DNA of 64,000 bases from Ficedula albicollis (taxonomy: Eukaryota; Chordata; Aves; Passeriformes; Muscicapidae), in contig NC_021674.1 of assembly GCF_000247815.1 (NCBI RefSeq), forward strand, positions 32,145,453-32,209,452, read 5' to 3'. The notes under the pieces were generated by a model. It did not search any database. It saw nothing but the letters and a program-made list of their open reading frames with translations, and was not told the origin of the DNA. A program made the translations under genes and the position numbers. Shown here piece after piece: positions 1 through 64,000 of the stretch; position 1 is the stretch's first letter, and each line of letters starts with the position of its first letter.

Positions 1-1427
1 AATGCTACTTGCCTTTAAATAAGCTCATTTAATGCAGGTTGTGTGAAATTTCTACATAAACCTAAACATTTTTCAATACTGATTTGAGTCTCTCAGCAGT
101 TCCACTGAAAATAAACCTGAAAAGGTAGGATAAGTACACAGCCTTTAAGAACAAGTTTTAAAGCAATATATCAATGTAGCAAAGGGTAAGAATCCCAAGA
201 GAAGAAAAAACCTGCAAACCTGACCATCAGATGAGTTTAGACTGAATCATCAATTAATTCCAGGAAAAATCTCTCCTAGATGAGTATGTTTACTCATGAA
301 AAAGTTTCACTGCAGTAGAGGTTCAGCAGTACCATTTATCAGGAGGAGTTAATACGCTACGGCTATCAATTATTTTGCATATAAACACAATCTTTCCTAC
401 AACCATCTCTATCTACAGACTTCTGAAAAGAAAGAGATGCTCTAGGAAGATGATTTTGAAAATGTTTATTTCGTTATTTATCTAGATACTATGAGACTCC
501 CTTAGGTATCTTCTGTGTGCCTCTGAGGCCTCTACACCTTCCCTTTGCACAGATCACACTTGAAAAACAAATGCTGAAAAACATTACCAAGATCAGGAAA
601 CAAAAAATAATTAATCACACTAAGCAAAACACTTCCACAGTATTAAGAAAATACTCCACACTATTAAAATTAATCTTAAAAGGAAAATATGTTTCTTGTT
701 AGGCTTCCCAATTAAGTTCTGTGGAAATCTTTGGAACCTGAACACTGACATCTAAGTATTAAATAACATTTACATGCCTGTGCAAGGTCTCTGAACTTTT
801 CACTGCCTGGGTGTTGCATGATATGGGAATAACTGGTTACCAGAATGTGCAACTAGCTTTTCCTTGGTTCACTTGAAGCAGAGTGGTACCAGCAATAACA
901 GAGGTATTGCTATACTAATCTCATGGACTTGCAACAAAAAAACCAATTACTTTTTTGGTGAACACACATGACTTAAATCAGAAAGTACCTAACATGAAAT
1001 CATGTCTTGATAAATCAAAAATTAAAATGAGAACATGGTCTCTCACATTCCAAAGCTTACTTTTTTCTCTCTCTGTCACCTGTAATTGATCTGAAATTTT
1101 ATCTCAATATGTAAAAGTAGTACAAAATCACATACACTTCAGCCTCAGGAAATACACAAAGTATGTCTGCAAGTCCCAATAATGCAACTGAAAGTTCATT
1201 TTTTGGGATTTGGCTATCAGAAATCAGAAGTTACTATCAGAAGTTACTATCAAAAATCAGAGTGTTCTGTCTGCCAGTCTCGTAAGAAGAATTTTAAGTT
1301 ACCCCTTCAGTTAGTGAAGGAAAGCAGTGAGTAGTGATACAGAAAATCCATCAGCTCTCTGTGTGCACCTGCACAAGTGCTTGGGTAGAATGCTGCGCTA
1401 TTTTAGGGGCACTCCTTTCAAACCAAC
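1..1427 (-). other. CEP170: Partial CEP170 intron, 3' side cut by the window edge
   Basis: This is the start of the intron that follows coding exon 12 in the minus-strand gene. It opens with a GT donor at 1427-1426. The next expected CEP170 exon, which begins with the ISQDLAL-like segment known from human CEP170, was looked for on the minus strand and not found here, so it lies left of the window. The stretch is AT-rich. I see no gene in it, only a short 13-16 bp direct repeat near 1226-1250. Confidence 0.8.
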
Positions 1428-56214
<54,787 letters not shown>

Positions 56215-59200
56215 CTGCAGTGAGAAAGAAAGAGAGACAGAGAAATTCACTTTAGTTATTTTTAGCTACAGTTTCTGCTCAGCAAACACTGTGAGCAGAA
56301 TACAAAAAAGCCTCTGAAAATACAGCATTCTCAGTAGCATGTACTGAATCCAGCAGTCACAGGAAGCCACAGGCTTCAGATTCACACAGTCTCAGGCTCT
56401 GCTTCATGCAACTAGGCAGATTTAATTGTTAATCTGCAATAGGAACAAGCAGCTAGCTACTGCCAAAGTTGTATGTCAAGCTGTCAGAAAGCTTTTAGCA
56501 TTTGACCACTTATTATCAAGATAATTGCTACAATAATGCTTCACTATCACAATCAATAAACAACGTGGCAAACGTTCACAAAAATACAGCAAGTAACTTG
56601 CACGTGTTTCATTACATTTTCCTGTGAAAAAGAACTACCTCCTCTGATTTTAAGCTCAAGTCCTCTGTACAGCACCCAATCAAGGAGCTTTAATTTAATG
56701 GAACTTTTGCTCTTATTTATTCTCAGTTTTTGAGGATAAAACATGCATTTTCGAAATTTAACAGTGTGCATTTCGTATTCCAAACATAGAGCAAAATGAA
56801 CAAATAGAAGTAATCTGTAAGTACTGAATCCAAAATAAGTATTCCTACAAAACTTCACCTTTATTTATCAATAAAAGGTTCAACATATACCATAAAACAG
56901 AAGAAAAAACCCTAGCTATGTAAAATGTCATAAAACTGGATAAAATCTTCTATGGAAAACTTCTTCACATAATATGATTACCTTGAAACCGGACAAAATA
57001 TGATTAAATTTCTCTTCAGAGTAATTCAATGGTTAACAGTTGAAAAAAGCTTTAGGAGTATTCCAAATCTCTCTTAAAGAAAATGCAAGCCAAAGCAATT
57101 ATTCCATTCATTCATAACCACACTGTATTCATTAAAAGAAAAGCTACAGAAAATCAAAAGCAAGCTCTTCTCTCAGTACCAAATAGCTGGCATTTCTCTT
57201 CTATTATATGTCAATTAGTGAATTTCTGCAAGGTTAGCAAATGTAAGTAGACATAAGTCTGTAGTGGACTTGAGTATACTCTTGAATAATAATTCAGTGA
57301 GGAATTCAGAGAGGTCCTCAGAACGAAGGCTAATATGGAAACACTGAATAAAATGACAATGCAAGCACTATGCCATCAGACAAACTACGATCAAGGAGAC
57401 ACCACAAATTACTAAAACATGTAAAGATAATTAAGTTTAAGCCAAAACTGCATGTGACATGACAAAGCAGATTTTTACAAAATAATGAGTCAAAAGCATC
57501 CCATGTCAAGTGGTAAAATGATCCAGCAGAGTTGTCAATCAAATTTTAAAAATTAATGCAATTCACATTGAAGAATTTAGAATCACTAAACGTGCTAAAG
57601 AGCTACTGAATAAAAAAGTAAATATGTGTTGCAACAGTATTCTATAGTAGTACTTACAATATTTTTCCACAGCTGTATCACAACACATTCAAGTGAAACA
57701 TATGTCCACTTAATGTTATCTGACTCAAAAGAAGTAATACAGTATCTCTAGCATTTTTTATTTCTAGAAACTAAAAAGATTAAAAATTACATTTACAATA
57801 ACAATTTGCTGAAATAAAATTCAAAGTGATGTAGTTACTAAATATGTGTTTTAATAATTAAAATGGATTATTCGTCACTTTTGAAGGAAATCAATATTTA
57901 TATTTTCAATTTAATCTAGTTTAAAATGGCAAGATAAACTGGGTCAATCAAATGATGTTTTTCAGTTCCCTTTAAGAGAGGAAAAGGAAGTATTACAAAT
58001 GGCCAGTCTACATTCCAGCTTTTAACAAGTAAATTAACTGGATATTTGACAGCGAGCATGCTGCTGTTCAGTATCAAAGCTCCTCATTCTGTTTATATTT
58101 TACTACCTTTTAAAATATTCCATCTGTTTATCATAATTATATTTGCACCATTTGGCCTTCCTGCTCTAATTGGAAATTCACATGAAAATCTCCATGATGA
58201 TCTACAAAAAATTCAAAAATTGGAAAAATTTCTCAGTAAAAACTATGTTGTAGTTTACACAGGTAGACTGACTGTAAAAGAGGAAAACTATTTTTGTTTA
58301 TAAAACAGACAAGTAGGTCAGCAACTAGAGCTAGGGAAAAATAAACCAACACTCCAAACTTCCTACAAATGATAAAGCCTGACAACAAACAGATTAAATT
58401 AAGCTATCTGAAATAATTTTATAAATGTATTATACAAAGCAATCACTGCCACACAGCTTGGCAGCACATTTGTAGTTAAAAGTCCATCACCACTTCCATC
58501 GAACTTAATAATGTTGTTCTTTTGAAACAGTTGCAGTCTCAACTGCAAGAAACCATCAACCTAGATACATATTTTATTTTAAAGTATTCTTTGGAATAAA
58601 CCAATGCCTTTGATCAGAGCTATCCTGGAATCTGCATAGCAAAACCAGCTGAAAACAGGATCCAGTAGCAACAGTTGCTTAATATCAGAACAAAAACTAT
58701 CCATTAAAAATTGGATATGGAACTGCAGACTTATTAGTCATACATACAGTATGTGGACAATTACATTGCACCCCAAAAACTTCATGAAAGTTTGCAATGT
58801 TTTGAATACACTGCCATATCAATAGTCTGGCTGTAGTATTCTGAACAATACAAGGATGAAAGATGCTTCACTGCCTAGGAGATACCAAATTAAATTGCTT
58901 TATGATAAGTGCAAAATCATCACAAGAGGCTCCTTACAGAGTGTAAATTTAGGTCATGATAATTCTTGCAATGAAATTTTATAGATACTAAAAGGTTACA
59001 CAGGGTTCAAAAAGCAATTTCTTTCTTTCATGAATGCTTAATCAATCCTGTTACATGCCACTTAGAGCTCAGGAAGTGCATGCACTGGGCATTTTGAGGG
59101 GCTGGGAGGATGCTCTAGTGAGGTTTCACTGTCCTTCCCAAAAAGCTCTCTTCCTTAGCTAGGCTTTCTTTACGCTTGACAGGATATTGTCCCAGATGGA

Positions 59201-59357
59201 CCTGTCTTACTCCAGTACGGACTACACTTTTCAGATGAAGTATTTACCAAATTTTTCTACCCTAGGAAAAAATAATTTAAAATGCTTCATTGAAGCACTT
59301 GGTTTTATTAGTATTTCCTAAAATGGCAGTATTGAGCTGCAGTCTTTAACCAAACTT

Positions 59358-59891
59358 AGCAAACATTTCATCAAACCTCGATCATTCAACGCTTCGTTCC
59401 AGATACCTGCAAGTCAGTTGCAGCTGCTAAGTATTTCCTTGTCTGCAGAAGAACCAGGATTTCATGGTAAAGGACTACAACTTCCAAAATGCAGTAACCA
59501 GTGTATTGGAATGAACATGTGGGTGATAAGTCATTTGAAACAGATGTAGCAACAGGCAAATTGGCTGCATCATTCCTGTAAACACACTTCACTCTTAAGA
59601 ATTAAGATATGTAGCAACAGGCAAATTGGCTGCATCATAGCAAACATTTCATCAAACCTCGATCATTCAACGCTTCGTTCCAGATACCTGCAAGTCAGTT
59701 GCAGCTGCTAAGTATGTCCTTGTCTGCAGAAGAACCAGGATTTCATGGTGAAGGACTACAACTTCCAAAATGCAGTAACCAGTGTATTGGAATGAACATG
59801 TGGGTGATAAGTCATTTGAAACAGATGATGTAGCAACAGGCAAATTGGCTGCATCATTCCTGTAAATACACTTCACTCTTAAGAATTAAGA
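59358..59891. repeat. Complex tandem duplication, 281-bp spacing, with an extra internal copy
   Basis: The block from 'agcaaacatttcatcaaacc' to 'cttaagaattaagat' (about 249 bp) occurs at 59358 and again at 59639. Between them lies a third copy of 'gtagcaacaggcaaattggc' plus 'tgcatcat', which is also present inside each block. The second block has a few substitutions and a 3-bp insertion (gatgatgtagc/gatgtagc). Minus-strand open frames of 68 and 69 codons are duplicates of each other and match no protein I know. Confidence 0.92.
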
Positions 59892-62800
59892 TCGTGTATT
59901 ATACAGCCAAAAGATGGGTGTAACCAATTTCAAATGTCTAAAGAGACACAGCCAAGATTAGTTTTAATACAGCCCTGTTATTGCAAATGAAAATCCTTAA
60001 TAATCTCAAATTTGAGCATTTTACAGTCTGCATTTTTGTACTTGCCTGTAACTGAAAACAGCTCCAACTTAAGTTAGTGAACACTGAGACAACAATACTA
60101 CAGAGAAAAAGCCCCTATATTTAAATTTTAAATTAAACCTAATATATATCTGCAATTCCAACTTTTAAGAACTATAGTCTTTCACATTAAGACTTAAAAT
60201 AGCCTAATTTAAATGGTATACAATTATCCTATTAGTAGTACTTAAGAATATTTTAAAACAACATTAGAAAAACCCCCGCACCAAGCTGAGACACAGTTCT
60301 GACAAAGCCAGAAGCCCACTGTTGTCCATTATTTGCCCTTGTAAGTTCCTGTTTCCAGCTGCTAAAGTATTAGCTAAAATTAAGTTTACCTTCTCATACA
60401 AATGCCTAGTAAATTTGGAGAAATTTCTGAATAAACTACTGAAATATTTCTAAAATTAGGTAGAGCAGAATATTCTGTCACTATCTTAAAAAAAATACTA
60501 GCTGCACTTCATATACGCAAACTGGTATTGAAATTTGGCAGGAGGCCCGAGTATCAGTTTGCACCTTGTACTATTGCCCTTGTACAAATCCATCCAAATG
60601 GTCAAAGACAAGCAAGAGGCTTTTGAAAACCTTCCTCGTGTATATTCATTCAACAAGCACAGAGATAAATTCTCTCAACACATCTGTCTACACAGAGGTA
60701 GTTAAATAAATTTGTGGAGCATGATGTTTTAGTATTATAGTGCCAGGCAGAACAAAAAATATGGCATCTTTTTCCCGGTACTTTCAACTCTTCCTCTGTA
60801 GAAGCAAACATAAGGGGTAGAAGACACAGGAGAGAACACCACCACACAAGGACACGACACCTGAACCAGACCTAGGCAGATTCTGGAATTAGGATCAAGA
60901 AAGGTAAATGTCAGAAGCAAGCCATGACAAGGGAGAAATCAGAAACAAGAGCAGTGATGGAGCCAGTAATGACTGGACAAGACCTTAATTTGAAGCTGGT
61001 AACCAAATCACAAAGAAATGCTGTCAGCAAACAATGCCCACTGGAGAAGTGCCTCTTATGACTCTTTTATTGACTACTCAATGTAATAAAAAATACCAGT
61101 GCCAGCAGTTCTAATTTTGACTGAAACAGAGAAATCTATGCCAAAGAAAGAAAAGACCAATCTGAAGGTAACTTCAACCCTGAGAAGATTATGGTATCCA
61201 TGTAACTGATATTAAAAAGTAATCTATAAAGATAATGGATTTAGACCTGGGAAGTTATAAGTGGTAAACAGCACAGTAATACTGTCTACCCTGTAAAACC
61301 CTCTGAAGTGGGGTAGTGTAACACAAAATTGTTCCGTGGGTGATCATAATTAACCTACTTACATGCATTAGAAAACAACCTTTAACTACATCACCCCATA
61401 TTTTAATCAGGACTCTACTGTACTCATGTTAAAACAAAGAGCTTAACAGTCAGTTCATCAGTGCTCTTTTTCCTCTCCTCATCATTTGATTAGCCTGTGC
61501 CTTATTTACTACACATCACTAAAAACCTTTCCTGAATTATTAACTTCCTCCTGACTTCATCTGCCATGCTCAACAGCACCACATGAGAAATTCATTAACA
61601 CTTACGGTAAAGCCCCCACAAGTATTTGTAGAGAGGGTTTCATGTAAATGGAGAACTGTAGAGAGCTTTTTTTAACACTGAAATATCTTAGTCTTGAATA
61701 TTTAAGTTCCAAACTCATCAGCATTTTAAAGTACCTAGTTTCACACAATATACTGGTATTCAAATGGTCTAATTTATTTCTGTTACATCTCTGAACACCT
61801 AATGCTTTAGCAAAGTAAGCTTAAACCCACACGTAGGGTGGCTAGAAAATTAGGACCACTTTTCCAAAGTAAAGGGAAGGGCTCATCTGTCATCATAGGG
61901 ACTTTAAAAACAAGAAGATAAGTCATGCTCTAGGATGGCTTCTAAATGTTTAGTCATGAAACTCATGTAACTATCCTTGGTGCTTTCGTAATTCTCTGCT
62001 CACACTGCTGTCATCCCAGAAAGGGAGACAGAGGGCTGCACAGACAACAGCCTCCTGACTGAAAATACTCTCACCAATTTCCAGGGCTAGTACACCAAGG
62101 GGTTTTGTCAACCTTTGCTGTATCTAGGGTATCTAGTGCAGGAAAAAACCTGTGCAATAAAAACAGCAAACCCAAACCAAAAAAGAATAGGGAAGTTGCA
62201 GGATTGAAGAACCTTGTGTTGAGAGCTGGAATTCAATCTATAGAAGCCATATGTCATGCCACAGTAGTGTGTAACGTTGCTTCTCAAAACCCTTAAATAA
62301 ATAAATAACCATCTAAATTTAAATGGTTTATGCCAATGATCAATAAAAATATTTTTTCAAGTATTTATGGACCTTTTGTACACGCAAGTATACTTCACAA
62401 GTGTTTGCCACAAAGGTTAATCAAAATATTCCTTTAAATGGCTATTAAAACAAAAGGCAAAGGAAGCATAAATAAGGTAATTTATGCTAAAACCACTGAA
62501 ATTCTCCATCAAAACGAGAAGATGAACTCACATACTTAGGAAAAATGACCAAAAATTCCTAGATTTTCAGCAATTGAACAAACTAGCATTATTATTTTCA
62601 GATATTTCACTGACTGAAAAAGTCACCTGAACATATCCCTCTAGAAACATTCAAATGCTACACACAGCCCTGAACATCAGACTGTTGCCATTCTCACTAA
62701 TATAAAGAACTATTGATACCAGTTTTAAAGTTCATCAAAATTTTATTAAATTACTGTACAAGAGTGGTACCAGATGGTAAGCATACAAATATGTAAAATG

Positions 62801-63474
62801 GAAGAAAATAGGTAATTTCAGTGAAATAAAAAGGATTTATCCATTCAATATAACTTCCTTGCTCAAATGGGGAACAGGAGTGCGATTAGGATAACTGCCC
62901 TTATCACTAAACCAAAATGTCTCATAAAAATCTCAGTCCTTCTTGATCTATTGGCTTCTCTCCTAAAATTACTAAAATGTAACTGGCAGGGCTTGGAATG
63001 ACACCCTTGAGTTTTCTGCTTCTGAAGTATTTGACCTGTTCCACCTCAGATCAAATATCTGAAACTGGCCACAATTTCTTGAAAAGCAGATTAAAAAACA
63101 TACTGAAGCCTTACACTCTGTCTAAAAGATGTCATTTCCAGTTTTGACTGAAAGTTGTAGCCACAACAAAATCTTACAGTACAAAAGAAATACTGAGAGC
63201 AAATAAACCTTCTTAATCACTGCTCTGCATTCTTTTACCTTCTTTGCCCTCCATGCTTTCAGTCTTGTGGCTGATGTTCTCAACAGAGAGATGGAGGAGG
63301 AAAGAAGACAAAGTAAAAATATATAAATCTCCTTGAATCTTCTGTCTGAAAAATTCTCAGAACTTTTGTTTATAGACAGAGAACATCTGCTAGATCCACT
63401 ATTATAAAAAAAATATTTTTTTCTGAAAGCTATTTTAAGCTTATGAAAAAAATAGATATAAATAAAGGATAAGA

Positions 63475-63534
63475 AACAAACAAACAAACAAAAAAAAACA
63501 ACAAAAAAAACCAAAAAAACCACACAACCCAACC
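63475..63534. repeat. A/C-rich simple repeat (AAAC/AAAAAC type)
   Basis: This run contains only A and C on the plus strand over more than 50 bases (aaacaaacaaacaaac, then longer A runs). It resembles a decayed poly-A or AAAC microsatellite. A minus-strand open frame rich in Phe and Val crosses it and is an artefact of composition. Confidence 0.85.
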
Positions 63535-63721
63535 AAGAAACTGCCTTTATAAAGCATTAGGACATCAAGCTCAGGCATGCCCCTTAGCTCTCTAATTAGT
63601 ACAATCCTACATATGCACACTACCTATACTGCCTACCATAAAAGACTAAAACAACAAGAGTTACAGAGTTGTACCAAATCTATAAAGCAACAGCAGTGTA
63701 TTTCTCAGGCAGTCTGTGACT

Positions 63722-63781
63722 AGGAGAAAAAGGAAAAGGGGCAGGGGAGAAGGGGGAGGTGGGGAGGAAGAGACAGACAGC
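63722..63781. repeat. Purine-rich G/A tract
   Basis: About 60 bases are nearly all purine on the plus strand, with repeated ggggag, agggggagg and gtgggg groups. Such tracts can form triplex or G-quadruplex structures. No function can be assigned. Confidence 0.7.
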
Positions 63782-64000
63782 CACACCTTCAGCTTTGCAG
63801 TGGTGCAACAGGAGGGTACAGGCTGGCCCTAGCACAGATAGGCTGCAGAGTACTCAGCAACACTTGAGGGAAGCATTACTTCCTCATATTTTAACTACAT
63901 TAAAAAAAAAAAAGGCCTTCCAGCTGTGAATATTACTAAGCATAAAGAGAGATTTTCCTCCTGCATTCAAGGGGTTTGAGATCTCTACAGAAGGGACCCA

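Larger units (their letters stand above)
56215..64000 (-). other. CEP170: 5' non-coding part of CEP170 (intron 1 and possibly beyond)
   Basis: The sequence upstream of the start-codon exon is AT-rich with no coding exon I can recognise. The strong acceptor at 56215 shows that the primary transcript extends to the right. I see no CpG-rich promoter-like segment, so the promoter is probably beyond 64000. The stretch contains a complex duplication at 59358-59891, an A/C-rich run at 63475-63534 and a purine-rich tract at 63722-63781. In mammals SDCCAG8 lies next on this side. None of its exons were seen. Confidence 0.75.

Noticed and set aside
59386..59876. Two similar minus-strand open frames (68 and 69 codons, beginning MKCVYRND / MKCIYRND)
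   Set aside because: Looks like a small gene family, but the similarity comes from the DNA duplication at 59358-59891. There is no known homology and the differences do not suggest selection for protein.
63122..63532. 136-codon minus-strand open frame rich in Phe and Val
   Set aside because: The start is made by the AAAC/A-rich simple repeat and the remainder matches nothing known.

Overview
This is vertebrate nuclear DNA, almost certainly from a bird. It is AT-rich and intron-dominated. It carries CR1 LINE 3' ends and a solo LTR of a type common in bird genomes. The CEP170 protein it encodes reads closely alongside my memory of the human protein. A passerine is plausible, because of the long pentanucleotide array and the LTR type, but I cannot fix the species.

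One gene fills the window: CEP170 (centrosomal protein of 170 kDa) on the minus strand. Twelve coding exons can be placed to the base. They run from the initiator ATG at 56173 down to an exon ending at 1428. Every junction keeps reading-frame phase, and together they encode about 1,353 residues of a protein of roughly 1,580. The last ~220-230 codons and the 3' UTR lie left of position 1. The promoter and first 5' UTR exon(s) lie right of 64000 or were not recognised. The first four coding exons build the N-terminal FHA domain. The middle and largest exons encode long Ser/Thr-rich, probably disordered segments with short conserved islands. The last exon seen opens the conserved C-terminal region.

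Layout from left to right in window coordinates: partial intron (1-1427), exon 12 (1428-1662), exon 11 (7316-9112), exon 10 (12676-12802), exon 9 (18536-18685), exon 8 (30179-30822), exon 7 (33525-34001), exon 6 (43126-43260), exon 5 (45909-46071), exon 4 (46185-46243), exon 3 (46811-46889), exon 2 (51070-51159), exon 1 with start codon (56069-56214), then 5' non-coding sequence to 64000. The numbers count coding exons from the start codon. The introns hold CR1 fragments, one solo LTR, microsatellites and many short tandem duplications, and no other gene that I can support.

Three things stand out. The intron between coding exons 3 and 4 is an AT-AC intron with U12-type (minor spliceosome) signals. 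A nearly perfect 1,093-bp tandem duplication ends inside coding exon 10 and leaves a truncated extra exon copy that could splice in frame. The 3' tail of a CR1 element has grown into about 1.06 kb of almost pure TTCTA repeat. More than a dozen other local tandem duplications are scattered through the introns. I found no new multi-gene system, CRISPR array, tRNA or rRNA.
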